Positions 45,383-54,504 are shown, counted from the stretch's first letter. The stretch is DNA of 64,000 nt from Sinorhizobium numidicum (GCF_029892045.1 NZ_CP120368.1:1052001-1116000); one strand, 5' to 3'. Numbers and translations are program-made. Notes: generated by a model from the sequence alone, not told the origin.

Positions 45383-46672
45383 TTACGCAGCAGTCGTCCA
45401 GGCCGTGATGTCATCCCGTTCACCGATGAGAGCGAGTCCATGGGCGATCGAGAGAAGTTCGCCTCCAGTTTCGATCCTCTCCTGGCCGAAGCGCTTCTCG
45501 AAGAGCCCGCGAACGGCTGGCACGAAGGATGTGCCGCCGGTCAGGAATATCTTGTCGATCGCCGTAGGGTCGATTGTCGTCTTCGCAAGGACATCATCCA
45601 AGGCTTGTTCGATGCGAGCGAGATCGGGCGCGATCCAGCTCTCGAAGTCGCTCCGCCGAACGGTCCGGCGGGCGCGTTCGCCAAGCGGCGTAAAGAAAAA
45701 TTCGGTTTCTTCCGCTTGCGACAGCCGCATCTTCGTGGCGGAGACCGCCTGATAGAGCGGATAGCCCTCGTCATGTTCGATCAGTTCCACGAAAGCTTCC
45801 AGTTTTTCCGGTTCGAGGCTCGTCCGGACAAGCTTCTTCAGTTCGGTAAAATCCTTCAGCGTCTTGAAGATCGAAAGCTGATTCCAGCGGCCGAAATTGG
45901 CGTAATAGCTCGACGGCACCTCAAGCAGCTTGTCGAAGCTCTTGAAGAGACTGCCCTTTCCGATGAGCGGCGAGACTATGTTGTCGATGATGCGAAAATC
46001 GAAATGATCGCCAGCGATACCAATGCCGGAATGTCCGATCGGCATTGCCGTCAGCCGGCCAGCCTCGCTCTCGAAACGGATGATCGAATAATCGGTCGTG
46101 CCGCCGCCGAAATCGGCGACAAGCACCGTCGCGTCACGGTCGAGGTTGCGAGCAAAATAGAAAGCCGCTGCTACGGGTTCGTAGACATAGTGGACTTCAG
46201 GAAAACCGAAACGCGCCAGCGCGCGATTGTAGCGTTCGAGCGCCAGTTTTTCGTCCGGATTGGCGCCGGCGAACTGCACGGGCCGTCCAACGACGATGCG
46301 CTGCAGGGTAGTATTCCAATCGTTGCCGGCATAGTCCTTCAACCGCGCGAGGAAACCGTGCATCAGGTCTTCGAAATTGTATCGCTTGGCGAAGACGAGG
46401 GTTCCCTGAAAAAGCGTGCTCGCGGCAAAGGTCTTGATCGACTGGAGGAAGCGGCATTCGCCGGGATTGTCGATAAATTCGCGGATTGCGGCCTGTCCGG
46501 CCTCGATCCTGAGCGGTGCAGACCCCGCGTCCTTCAGGAAGGAAAGAGCGGTCCGCGTCGTATCCGATCTGCCTGCCGGGCTTTCCACCACGACGGAGCG
46601 TGTCGATGCGCCTTGCGCCATCGCCAACACGGAGTTGGTCGTTCCGAAATCGAGGCCGAGGGCGGATGCCAT
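45383..46672 (-). CDS. Hsp70-like protein (YegD type)
   Basis: A 429-residue ATPase-only Hsp70 relative: phosphate-1 loop LGLDFGTTNSVLAMA, phosphate-2 VLVADFGGGTTDYSIIRF and adenosine motif IFLTGGTSFVPAVRG. The substrate-binding domain of DnaK is absent, as in YegD. GGAGAAAA precedes ATG 46672. Divergent from the ETF-QO gene. Confidence 0.88.
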   Translation of the reverse strand: MASALGLDFGTTNSVLAMAQGASTRSVVVESPAGRSDTTRTALSFLKDAGSAPLRIEAGQAAIREFIDNPGECRFLQSIKTFAASTLFQGTLVFAKRYNFEDLMHGFLARLKDYAGNDWNTTLQRIVVGRPVQFAGANPDEKLALERYNRALARFGFPEVHYVYEPVAAAFYFARNLDRDATVLVADFGGGTTDYSIIRFESEAGRLTAMPIGHSGIGIAGDHFDFRIIDNIVSPLIGKGSLFKSFDKLLEVPSSYYANFGRWNQLSIFKTLKDFTELKKLVRTSLEPEKLEAFVELIEHDEGYPLYQAVSATKMRLSQAEETEFFFTPLGERARRTVRRSDFESWIAPDLARIEQALDDVLAKTTIDPTAIDKIFLTGGTSFVPAVRGLFEKRFGQERIETGGELLSIAHGLALIGERDDITAWTTAA

Positions 46673-46764
46673 GATTTTCTCCGTGTTTGTGGGATGGGGG
46701 CGGGCCTCCTCGCATGCGGTCGCGGCAAAAGCAAGCCGCTTGACGAGGGTCACGGCCGAGTGCA

Positions 46765-46782
46765 TTTACGTTTACGTGCAAG
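46765..46782. promoter_or_regulatory. TTACG-N4-CGT type operator candidate
   Basis: TTTACGTTTACGTGCAAG lies in the divergent gap between the Hsp70-like gene and ETF-QO. It resembles the TTACG-N4-CGTAA palindromes bound by MerR-type regulators such as LiuR that control branched-chain amino acid and fatty acid breakdown, which would suit ETF-QO. Assignment to LiuR is inference. Confidence 0.35.
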
Positions 46783-46940
46783 TAATATAGGGCAGGTGTG
46801 GTAAACTCATGAAGTTATGCGCAAATGCAGAGACAGTCTGTCGCATCCCGGCTCGACAACGCTTGCCGCATTTGTCATGACGGGGACGATTTGGCTGGGA
46901 ACGGAACCGGCGGAAGACCGGCAAGACTGGAGACTTTGAA

Positions 46941-48605
46941 ATGACCGAGGCGATGGAACTGCCGGAACGCGAAAGCATGGAATTCGACGTGGTGATCGTC
47001 GGGGCGGGTCCGGCCGGGCTCGCGGCGGCGATCCGGCTGAAGCAGCTCAACCCGGAGCTTTCGGTCGTCGTTTTGGAGAAGGGCGCCGAGGTCGGCGCGC
47101 ATATCCTTTCCGGTGCCGTCGTCGATCCGATCGGCATCGACCGTCTGCTGCCCGGCTGGCGCGACGAGCCCGACCATCCGTTCAAGACCGAAGTCACCGA
47201 CGATCATTTCCTCTTCCTCGGGCCGGCCGGCTCGATCCGCCTGCCGAATTTTTTGATGCCGCCGCTGATGAACAATCACGGCAATTACATCGTCTCGCTC
47301 GGCAATGTCTGTCGTTGGCTCGCCACCCATGCGGAGGCGCTCGGCGTCGAGATCTATCCGGGCTTTGCGGCAACCGAAGTGCTTTACAACGACGAGGGCG
47401 CGGTGATCGGTGTCGCTACCGGTGACATGGGCATCGAGCGCAGCGGCGAGCCGGGACCGAATTTCGCCCGCGGCATGGCGCTGCTCGGCAAATACACCCT
47501 GATCGGCGAGGGCGTGCGCGGTTCGCTCGCCAAGCAGCTGATCGCCAAGTTCAAGCTCGACGAGGGCCGCGACGTGCCGAAATTCGGCATCGGTTTGAAG
47601 GAGCTCTGGGAGGTCAAGCCGGAAAACCACAGACAAGGCCTGGTACAGCATTCCTTCGGCTGGCCGCTCGGCATGAAGACCGGTGGCGGTTCCTTCCTCT
47701 ATCACCTCGAGGACAATCTCGTCGCCGTCGGCTTCGTCGTGCATTTGAACTACAAGAACCCCTATCTCAACCCCTTCGAGGAGTTCCAGCGCTTCAAGAC
47801 GCACCCCGTCATCCGCGGCACCTTCGAGGGGGGAAAACGTATCTCCTATGGTGCCCGCGCCATCACAGAGGGCGGCTGGCAATCGGTGCCGAAGCTCTCC
47901 TTCCCGGGCGGCGCCCTGATCGGCTGCTCGGCCGGCTTCGTCAACGTGCCGCGCATCAAGGGCAGCCACAATGCGATGCTCTCCGGCATGCTGGCGGCGG
48001 AGAAACTGGCGCAAGCGATCGCTAGCGGCCGCGCCAATGACGAACCGGTGGAGATCGAGAACGCTTGGCGGGCGAGCGACATCGGCAAGGATCTGAAGCG
48101 GGTCCGCAACGTCAAACCGCTGTGGTCGAAGTTCGGCACGGCGGTCGGCGTCGCCCTTGGCGGCCTCGACATGTGGACGAACCAGCTCCTCGGCCTCTCC
48201 TTGTTCGGCACGCTGAAGCACGGCAAGACCGATGCGCAATCGCTGGAGCCGGCGGAGAAGCACCAGAAGATCGAGTACCCGAAGCCGGATGGCGTGCTCA
48301 CCTTCGACCGGCTCTCGTCGGTGTTCCTGTCGAACACCAATCACGAGGAAGATCAGCCGATCCACCTGCAGGTGAGGGACCCCGAGCTGCAGAAGCGGTC
48401 CGAATACGACGTCTATGCCGGACCCTCGGCGCGTTACTGTCCCGCCGCCGTCTACGAATGGGTGGAGCAGGACGGCCAGCCGACCTTCGTCATCAACGCC
48501 CAGAACTGCGTCCACTGCAAGACCTGCGACATCAAGGACCCGAACCAAAACATCAATTGGGTGCCGCCACAAGGGGGCGAAGGCCCGGTCTATCCGAACA
48601 TGTAA
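46941..48605 (+). CDS. etfD: Electron transfer flavoprotein-ubiquinone oxidoreductase
   Basis: A 554-residue ETF-QO that passes electrons from ETF (fed by acyl-CoA and choline-derivative dehydrogenases) to ubiquinone at the inner membrane. FAD-binding GxGxxG in DVVIVGAGPAGLAAAIRLK near residue 17, the family core GGSFLYHLEDNLVAVGFVVH, and a C-terminal 4Fe-4S site with CPAAVYEW and CVHCKTCDIKDPNQNINW. Length is normal. Confidence 0.96.
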   Translation: MTEAMELPERESMEFDVVIVGAGPAGLAAAIRLKQLNPELSVVVLEKGAEVGAHILSGAVVDPIGIDRLLPGWRDEPDHPFKTEVTDDHFLFLGPAGSIRLPNFLMPPLMNNHGNYIVSLGNVCRWLATHAEALGVEIYPGFAATEVLYNDEGAVIGVATGDMGIERSGEPGPNFARGMALLGKYTLIGEGVRGSLAKQLIAKFKLDEGRDVPKFGIGLKELWEVKPENHRQGLVQHSFGWPLGMKTGGGSFLYHLEDNLVAVGFVVHLNYKNPYLNPFEEFQRFKTHPVIRGTFEGGKRISYGARAITEGGWQSVPKLSFPGGALIGCSAGFVNVPRIKGSHNAMLSGMLAAEKLAQAIASGRANDEPVEIENAWRASDIGKDLKRVRNVKPLWSKFGTAVGVALGGLDMWTNQLLGLSLFGTLKHGKTDAQSLEPAEKHQKIEYPKPDGVLTFDRLSSVFLSNTNHEEDQPIHLQVRDPELQKRSEYDVYAGPSARYCPAAVYEWVEQDGQPTFVINAQNCVHCKTCDIKDPNQNINWVPPQGGEGPVYPNM

Positions 48606-49155
48606 TGTTCGGGAGGCGGGCTGCGCGGACCTCCGCCGGGAAAGAGCGGCGAAGGCCCGGTCTATCCGACTATGCAGAGGCGGGGCCGCAGTTTCCGGTT
48701 TACCGGAAGAGGTGACCTGGCCTTTCCGGCGCTTGCGGGTGTCCGGGATAACGGGAAGCGCATCACTGCGTGATGCTTTTGTTGCTCGCAATCCGCGTCG
48801 CCGATGGTGTTCCGGCAGACGCTGCGCCAATCGTGTGCGTGTCTCGCGCTACTATCAGCGCAGCAAGGCGCGATAAGGCCAGAGAAACCGCAACTCTCGG
48901 CGAAACGATTGATTTCTCATGCATCTCAGCAAAGGCAGTCAGGGCATTCGCTGACGCAAATGGGCAAGTGTTTGCCGGAAAGACTCGATAAGCAATGGGT
49001 GGACGCCTGCGATGCGTGGAGGCATTGTAGGCCGACGAGGGTCGTGTGGATACCGATCGGGATTCGATGGGTGACGGCCCGTTCCGTTCGCTGCCAGCCG
49101 CCGCGGTGAGGTTGGCAGTCTGCCATAGGAGCACCGCCAAACAGAGGGAACCGAA
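48606..49155. other. Intergenic region between ETF-QO and the betaine-type binding protein
   Basis: 550 bases without a supportable gene. 48648-48669 repeats 22 bases of the ETF-QO 3' end (see findings). A terminator lies at 48760-48781. The remaining 370 bases should hold the promoter of the binding-protein gene, which has AGAGGGA before its ATG. A 73-codon plus-strand frame at 48770-48991 has no ribosome site and was not accepted. Confidence 0.5.
48760..48781 (+). terminator. Terminator after ETF-QO
   Basis: 7-bp stem GCATCAC / GTGATGC with a three-base loop followed by TTTTGTTG. Confidence 0.7.
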
Positions 49156-50154
49156 ATGAAAAAACTTCTTGCGACGACATGTCTTGCCGCTGGCCTGCTT
49201 GGGCTCGGCAGCGCGGCATCGGCGGCGGAATGCGGCGACGTGACGATCGCCAACATGAACTGGCAGAGCGCCGAAGTACTGGCGAGCGTGGACAAGTTCA
49301 TTCTGACGGAAGGCTATGGTTGCGATGCCGAGCTGGTGGTCGGCGACACGGTTCCGTCGATTACCTCGATGATCGAGAAGGGTGAGCCGGATATCGCGCC
49401 GGAAGGCTGGGTCGATCTGCTGCCGGACGTCGTCAACCGTGGCCTCGAAGAGGGCAAACTGGTTGGGGCCGCCGTTGCGCTTTCCGATGGCGCCGTCCAG
49501 GGCTGGTGGGTGCCGAAGTACATCGTCGACGCAAATCCTGCCATCAAGACGATCGACGATGTGCTGAAGCACAAGGAACTGTTTCCCGATCCGGAGGATC
49601 CCAGCAAGGGTGCGGTCTTCAACGGCCCGCAGGGCTGGGGCGGCACCGTCGTGACGACGCAGCTTTACAAGGCTTACGGCGCGGAAGCCGCAGGCTTCAC
49701 GCTCGTCGACACGGGTTCGGCGGCGGGCCTCGATGGCTCCATTGCCAAGGCCTATGAGCGCAAGCAGGGCTGGGTCGGCTATTACTGGGCACCGACGGCG
49801 CTGCTTGGCAAATATGAAATGGTCAAGCTCGAACACGGTGTGCCGCATGATGCCGCAGAATGGAAGCGCTGCAACACGGTTGCCGATTGCCCGGACCCGA
49901 AGAAGAACGACTGGCCGCGCGACAAGGTCCAAACGCTGGTGACAAAGACCTTCGCCGACCGTGCCGGTCCGGTGATGGATTATCTCAACACCCGCGCCTG
50001 GAGCAACGACACGGTCAACAAGCTGATGGCCTGGATGACCGACAATCAAGCGAGCGGTGACGAAGGCGCCAAGCATTTCCTTGAAGAAAACCCGGACATC
50101 TGGACCAAGTGGGTTTCGCCTGAGGTTGCAGAGAAGGTCAAGGCTGCACTCTGA
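49156..50154 (+). CDS. Betaine/choline-type ABC transporter binding protein
   Basis: A 332-residue periplasmic protein (signal peptide MKKLLATTCLAAGLLGLGSA) of the OpuAC family, which binds glycine betaine, proline betaine or choline through aromatic boxes; tryptophans in NMNWQSAEV, APEGWVDLLP, VQGWWVP, GPQGWGG and YYWAP are visible. Not the typical Sinorhizobium ChoX sequence as I remember it, so the ligand is unassigned. A cysteine pair (KRCNTVADCPD) is unusual. First gene of a two-gene transport unit. Confidence 0.88.
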   Translation: MKKLLATTCLAAGLLGLGSAASAAECGDVTIANMNWQSAEVLASVDKFILTEGYGCDAELVVGDTVPSITSMIEKGEPDIAPEGWVDLLPDVVNRGLEEGKLVGAAVALSDGAVQGWWVPKYIVDANPAIKTIDDVLKHKELFPDPEDPSKGAVFNGPQGWGGTVVTTQLYKAYGAEAAGFTLVDTGSAAGLDGSIAKAYERKQGWVGYYWAPTALLGKYEMVKLEHGVPHDAAEWKRCNTVADCPDPKKNDWPRDKVQTLVTKTFADRAGPVMDYLNTRAWSNDTVNKLMAWMTDNQASGDEGAKHFLEENPDIWTKWVSPEVAEKVKAAL

Positions 50155-50173
50155 TCTTTCTTCGCATACGGGC

Positions 50174-50193
50174 GGCGCGCGGATACGCGCGCC
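50174..50193 (+). terminator. Intercistronic hairpin in the transporter operon
   Basis: 7-bp stem GGCGCGC / GCGCGCC followed by GTTCTTGTTT, 19 bases after the binding-protein stop. Such hairpins often give more binding protein than permease by partial termination or mRNA protection. Confidence 0.6.
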
Positions 50194-50349
50194 GTTCTTG
50201 TTTCATGTATTGCACAATTCGCTCATAATGTCGGTTTGAGAACAAGTTTGTGCAGCTGCATCGGTTACAGCGCGCGGTGAGCGTTTGAAGGGTCGGCGGC
50301 GAAGCAAAAAGAAAATAGACCGCCCCGACTAATGCGAAGGGGAATCGAA

Positions 50350-51237
50350 ATGGAATGGCTGACGAAATTTCCGACTATGGATGATGACCGGCTTCGAGAA
50401 CTGAAGAAAGTGATCGACGAGGGTTTCCGAGCATTTACACGCGCCTATGGCGACAGCATCGAGTCCTTTTTCGACCCGCTGCAGTTCTTTCTTATCCAGT
50501 CCGAACGCTTCATGACGCGAACGCCATGGCCGATCATTCTGATCCTCATCGCCTTGGTTGCCTGGTCTGCCAGCCGCAACTGGAAGATCATCGTGGGAAG
50601 TGTCGGCACGCTGCTTCTCATCGGCTATCTCGACATGTGGGACGATACGATGAAGACGATCTCGATGATCTTCGTCTGTACGGTCCTTTCGATCGCGGTC
50701 GGCATTCCAATGGGCATCATCATGTCCCGCTCCGACCGGGTGCAGAATGTCATCAATCCCGTACTTGACGTAATGCAGACGATGCCAAGCTTCGTCTATC
50801 TGATTCCCGTCGTGATGCTGCTTGGCATCGGCAAGGTCCCCGGCCTTATCGCCGTCGTCATCTATGCCATCCCGCCGATGATCCGCTTGACCAATCTCGG
50901 CATCCGACTGGTCGACAAGGACGTGCTCGAGGCGGCGGACGCCTTCGGCTCGTCGAGCTGGCAGAAGCTGAAGAACGTGCAAATGCCGCTGGCGCTGCCC
51001 ACCATCATGGCCGGCATCAACCAGACGATCATGATGGCGCTCGCGATGGTCGTGATCGCCTCTATGATCGGCGTTCAGGGGCTGGGACAGCCGGTGCTGA
51101 AGGCGATCGCCAACCAGTACTTCACGCTCGGCATCTTCAATGGTCTTGCCATCGTCGGCATAGCGATCATCTTCGACCGCGTCAGCCAGGCTTATGGTCA
51201 TCGCCTGCAGAGACATCGCGAAATCGTCCACGGCTGA
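50350..51237 (+). CDS. Betaine-type ABC transporter permease (ProW/OpuAB)
   Basis: A 295-residue inner-membrane permease with six or seven segments and the ABC coupling loop EAADAFGSSSWQKLKNVQMP (EAA motif). The N-terminal hydrophilic segment (residues 1-55) is longer than in minimal ProW relatives. AGGGGA precedes ATG 50350. No ATP-binding subunit gene follows: RIME G starts seven bases after the stop. Confidence 0.9.
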   Translation: MEWLTKFPTMDDDRLRELKKVIDEGFRAFTRAYGDSIESFFDPLQFFLIQSERFMTRTPWPIILILIALVAWSASRNWKIIVGSVGTLLLIGYLDMWDDTMKTISMIFVCTVLSIAVGIPMGIIMSRSDRVQNVINPVLDVMQTMPSFVYLIPVVMLLGIGKVPGLIAVVIYAIPPMIRLTNLGIRLVDKDVLEAADAFGSSSWQKLKNVQMPLALPTIMAGINQTIMMALAMVVIASMIGVQGLGQPVLKAIANQYFTLGIFNGLAIVGIAIIFDRVSQAYGHRLQRHREIVHG

Positions 51238-51243
51238 GCCTGC

Positions 51244-51343
51244 TGCATGTTTCCTTAATCGGAGCCGATTTGAGGGGGAAACATGCAGCAATTCAGGGTG
51301 CTACAGCGAGCTTTGTGCGTCTGAAAAGACGCACGGCGCTGTA
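51244..51343 (+). repeat. RIME copy G (forward, complete)
   Basis: Palindrome tgcatgtttccttaatcgg ... ccgatttgagggggaaacatgca (some decay in the right arm), then cagcaattcagggtgctacagcg and the second hairpin ctgaaaagacgcacggcgctgta. Confidence 0.9.
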
Positions 51344-51355
51344 AAAGACGAGAAT

Positions 51356-51389
51356 GGCCCGGGATCATCGACCCGGGCCGAATTTTTTC
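51356..51389 (+). terminator. Terminator after the permease and RIME G
   Basis: Perfect 8-bp stem GGCCCGGG / CCCGGGCC, eight-base loop, then GAATTTTTTC. It sits in the convergent gap and can end transcription from the permease side. Confidence 0.88.
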
Positions 51390-51398
51390 TGCTCCGGT

Positions 51399-52310
51399 TC
51401 AGTTCCGTCGCGCGGACAAGATGCCGGTCGACAGCGCGACGCCTGAGGCTGTTACGGCCGCTGCGGTGATCTCGAAGGGGCCGATCGTCTCCCCGAGAAG
51501 CACGGCGCCGCCGATCATCGCCAGCACCGGCGTCAGTGCGGTAAATGCCGCCGCCTGCGTGCCGCCGAGCGAGCGGACGGCAAATCCGTAGGCAAGTGTC
51601 GCCGCAAGGCCGGAGAGGATTCCCTGGCTCATGACTTGGAGCCCGATCTCATGGACTGGAACGCCGGGTAACGTGCTGCCGAAAATGAGCGCCAGTACGA
51701 CATGGATGAAGAACGACCACGCAGCAATCAAGGCGCTGCCTTCGACCGCGCTCAGGCCCGAGCGGCGAAAGGCGTGCGTATAGACTGCCCAGAGCGTCGC
51801 GGCGGCAGGTAGCAGCACGTACCCCATCCACGTGGAAGCATTGGACGCAGCGAGGCTGCGGGCAAGCAGGATCGCAACACCGACGATAATGGCCGTGAAG
51901 CCGATCAGCCGCATGCGGTCCGGACGCTCGCGCAACATAGCCACGCCGATGATTGCAGTCGCGAGTGGCATCGAGCCGCCAAGCAGGATGCCTACGGAAG
52001 ATGCAGGCGTCGCGTGGATGGCGAAGGCCGCCACCTGGAAAAACGGCGCGCCGGAACCGGCAACCATCAGCGCGAGAAGGGTCATCGGCAGTTTTTTCGG
52101 CAGGAGGCCAGTCTTCAACCAAACCGGGGCCAGCACCAGCGCCGGTATCCCATAGCGGATGAGCCCCAGATCGATCGTGCCGAGGGTGGTGGCGGCGGTA
52201 TGCCGCGTGGCGAGGATCCAGGTGGCCCAGATCAACACGGTGACGAAAGCGCCGGCATAACCGGCTGCGGCGGGGGTAGGGGCGCGGCGATCGAAAGTCA
52301 GCGCAACCAT
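51399..52310 (-). CDS. EamA/DMT-family transporter
   Basis: A 303-residue protein with ten membrane segments in two EamA repeats (FVTVLIWATWILATRHTA; second half GLAATLAYGFAVRSLGGTQA). Likely exports an amino acid or related metabolite. Divergent from an Lrp-type regulator, a common pairing in which the regulator controls the exporter. Confidence 0.88.
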   Translation of the reverse strand: MVALTFDRRAPTPAAAGYAGAFVTVLIWATWILATRHTAATTLGTIDLGLIRYGIPALVLAPVWLKTGLLPKKLPMTLLALMVAGSGAPFFQVAAFAIHATPASSVGILLGGSMPLATAIIGVAMLRERPDRMRLIGFTAIIVGVAILLARSLAASNASTWMGYVLLPAAATLWAVYTHAFRRSGLSAVEGSALIAAWSFFIHVVLALIFGSTLPGVPVHEIGLQVMSQGILSGLAATLAYGFAVRSLGGTQAAAFTALTPVLAMIGGAVLLGETIGPFEITAAAVTASGVALSTGILSARRN

Positions 52311-52456
52311 TCTCTTGTTTCTCCATCTTGTCTCCGAGGCATCTCGGACCGAAGGGAGGCTAGCGCTGAAGCCGCGGGCATGTCCTTGCTATCTGTGCCT
52401 CAGATCGCGTAGTCTGGGCAATCTTCTGCCAAAACGACAACGTGAACTTACTTACT

Positions 52457-52927
52457 ATGCTAAAGCTGGATAAATTCGATATTGCCATCCTCAAGATCCT
52501 CCAGGAGGATGCACGCGCGACCAATGTCGAGATCGCCGAGCGTGTCAATCTCTCGCCCTCGCCGTGCCTGAGACGCATCCGCAATCTGGAGAAGTCGGGG
52601 GTGCTGCGCGGCTACCGGGCCGACATCGACCGCAAGGAGGTGGGGCTCGGATTAACGGTCTTCGTTGAGATCAAGGTCGGCCAGCACAGTCAGGAGAACG
52701 CGCGGCGACAGCAGGAGGCGCTGCTCGCCATACCGGAAGTGGTCTCCTGCTTTCTCATTTCCGGCAACGCCGATTTCCTCGCCGAGGTCGTGGTCGAGGA
52801 TCTTTCCGCCTATGAGAAACTGCTGACTGAGACATTGCTCGCCATGCCCGGCGTGACGGATATCCGCTCGAATTTCGCCATCCGAACGATCAAAACCGGT
52901 GGTGCTTTGAAGCTGCCTACCTTGTGA
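52457..52927 (+). CDS. Lrp/AsnC-family transcriptional regulator
   Basis: A 156-residue regulator: helix-turn-helix (NVEIAERVNLSPSPCLRRIRNLEKSG as two abutting helices) at residues 22-48 and a C-terminal RAM ligand-binding domain (PEVVSCFLISGNADFLAEVVV). ATG 52457 gives the standard N-terminus KLDKFDIAILKILQEDAR; GTG 52442 is an alternative. Likely controls the divergent EamA exporter. Confidence 0.9.
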   Translation: MLKLDKFDIAILKILQEDARATNVEIAERVNLSPSPCLRRIRNLEKSGVLRGYRADIDRKEVGLGLTVFVEIKVGQHSQENARRQQEALLAIPEVVSCFLISGNADFLAEVVVEDLSAYEKLLTETLLAMPGVTDIRSNFAIRTIKTGGALKLPTL

Positions 52928-52935
52928 CGATCGTG

Positions 52936-52964
52936 CTGCCGGCAACGAAGGCTGCCGGCAGTTT
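52936..52964. terminator. Bidirectional terminator between Lrp gene and oxidoreductase
   Basis: Perfect 9-bp stem CTGCCGGCA / TGCCGGCAG with an eight-base loop followed by TTTCC, in a 63-base convergent gap. Confidence 0.7.
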
Positions 52965-52990
52965 CCTATCGGTTCGTTTGACAGCCGGGC

Positions 52991-54004
52991 TCAGAAGCCG
53001 GCCAGCACAAGCTTGCCGCGGGTACGGCCGGTTTCGATCATCTGATGTGCTTTCTTGAGTGTCGCAGCGTTGATGGGGCCGAGCGTTTCCGTCAGCGTGG
53101 TGCGGATCTTGCCGCCATCGACCAGTTCTGCGACGCTATTGAGGAGGTTGTGCTGCTCTATCATGTCCGGTGTCTTGAACAGCGAGCGCGTGAACATCAG
53201 CTCCCAATGGATCGACACGGCCTTTCGTTTGAACGGAGCCACGTCGAGCACTCCGGGATCATCGATGAGCGCAAAGCGGCCCTGCGGCGCGATCAGCTTG
53301 ACGATTTCGCCTACATGCTTGTCGGTGTTGGTGGTCGAGAAGACGAAGGCTGGAGCGCCGAGGGCGAGTTGCTCGATCTCCGCCGCGAGCGGCCGGCTAT
53401 GGTCCAGCACCTGATGCGCACCGAGCTTTAACGTCCAATCCCGGGTCTCGGGCCGCGAAGCGGTGGCAATGACGGTGACGTTGGTCAGCGCGCGCAGCAA
53501 TTGGATAGCGATCGAGCCGACACCGCCAGCGCCGCCGACGATCAACACGGCATTCGCGGCGCCCGGCACAGGATCGTCGACCTTTAGGCGGTCGAAGAGT
53601 GTCTCCCAGGCGGTGATCGCCGTCAGCGGCAGTGCCGCTGCCGCCGAAAAGTCCAGCGACTTCGGCTTTCGTCCGACGATTCGTTCGTCAACAAGGTGAA
53701 ACTCCGCGTTGGTGCCGGGGCGGTCGATTGCGCCGGCGTAAAACACTTCGTCGCCCGGCTGGAAGAGCGTGACCTTGGAACCCACCGCCCTGACGACGCC
53801 GGCGGCGTCCCAGCCGAGAACTTTCAGTTGATCCGGTTCCGGTTGAACGCCCACGCGCACTTTTACGTCGACGGGATTGACGGAGACGGCCTTGATTTCG
53901 ACCAGCAGGTCGCGATCGCCCGGCGAAGGGATGGGCAGGTCGACGTCGATCAGTGCGGTTTCGGCGGCAATGGGTTGCGGTGTCTTGTAGGCGACGGCAC
54001 GCAT
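52991..54004 (-). CDS. Zinc-binding alcohol dehydrogenase/quinone oxidoreductase (MDR)
   Basis: A 337-residue medium-chain dehydrogenase: GroES-like N-terminal part (VNPVDVKVRVG, GWDAAGVVRAVGSKV), NADPH-binding loop LIVGGAGGVGSIAIQLLRAL and a C-terminal signature ETLGPINAATLKKAHQMIET. Catalytic zinc ligands are absent, as in the quinone-oxidoreductase subgroup. AGGAG precedes ATG 54004. Divergent from an HxlR-type regulator. Confidence 0.9.
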   Translation of the reverse strand: MRAVAYKTPQPIAAETALIDVDLPIPSPGDRDLLVEIKAVSVNPVDVKVRVGVQPEPDQLKVLGWDAAGVVRAVGSKVTLFQPGDEVFYAGAIDRPGTNAEFHLVDERIVGRKPKSLDFSAAAALPLTAITAWETLFDRLKVDDPVPGAANAVLIVGGAGGVGSIAIQLLRALTNVTVIATASRPETRDWTLKLGAHQVLDHSRPLAAEIEQLALGAPAFVFSTTNTDKHVGEIVKLIAPQGRFALIDDPGVLDVAPFKRKAVSIHWELMFTRSLFKTPDMIEQHNLLNSVAELVDGGKIRTTLTETLGPINAATLKKAHQMIETGRTRGKLVLAGF

Positions 54005-54041
54005 GGAATGCTCCTTTGCAATTTGAACAGGAGCTACATGA

Positions 54042-54053
54042 GCACTATAGTGC
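54042..54053. promoter_or_regulatory. Operator candidate for the HxlR-type regulator
   Basis: Perfect 12-bp palindrome GCACTATAGTGC in the 101-base divergent promoter gap; a second related half, CTATAGTGTC, lies at 54081-54090. HxlR proteins bind such palindromes in front of themselves and their targets. Confidence 0.5.
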
Positions 54054-54105
54054 ATAAGCGCAAGAATGCACAAATTTAGCCTATAGTGTCAAAAAGGATA
54101 CCGTG

Positions 54106-54504
54106 ATGTCCCGCCCGCGCGCCAAGCTGACCAATAACTTTCCCGGCTGTCCCGTGGAGGCGACGCTGAACTTCATCGATGGCAAATGGAAGGGCGTCAT
54201 CCTCTACCACCTGATGCTCGAGCGTACCCTGCGCTTCAATGAGTTGCGCCGACGCGTGCCGAGCGTGACGCAGCGCATGCTCACCAAGCAACTGCGTGAG
54301 CTGGAAGAGGCGGGCCTGCTCTCGCGTAAGGTCTTCCCGGTCGTCCCGCCGCGTGTCGACTACACTTTGACACCGCGGGGAGAAAGCCTGAAGCCGGTAA
54401 TCATGGCGCTAAAAGCATGGGGCGACGAGAATGTTTTCTGCGACAGCGAGCGCCTCATGCTCAAGCCTCTGCAACATCAAGCGGGTTGCCAAGCCGAACT
54501 CTGA
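54106..54504 (+). CDS. HxlR-family transcriptional regulator
   Basis: A 132-residue winged-helix regulator: [20 protein letters not shown] at the start (conserved redox-sensing-type cysteine near residue 15), [20 protein letters not shown] recognition region and the [18 protein letters not shown] wing. AAGGA lies seven bases before ATG 54106. HxlR members paired with quinone oxidoreductases often sense electrophiles through the N-terminal cysteine. Confidence 0.9.
   Translation: MSRPRAKLTNNFPGCPVEATLNFIDGKWKGVILYHLMLERTLRFNELRRRVPSVTQRMLTKQLRELEEAGLLSRKVFPVVPPRVDYTLTPRGESLKPVIMALKAWGDENVFCDSERLMLKPLQHQAGCQAEL

Noticed and set aside
46875..48830. 651-codon leftward open frame opposite ETF-QO
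   Set aside because: It mirrors the codon structure of a certain gene in a high-GC genome, has no family signal and no ribosome site.
48763..50076. 437-codon leftward open frame across the betaine-type binding protein
   Set aside because: The plus-strand gene has a signal peptide and family motifs; the leftward frame has none.
49156..51237. Assignment of the binding protein and permease as choX/choW
   Set aside because: The protein does not look like the ChoX sequence I remember and choV is absent, so only a betaine/choline-type call is made.
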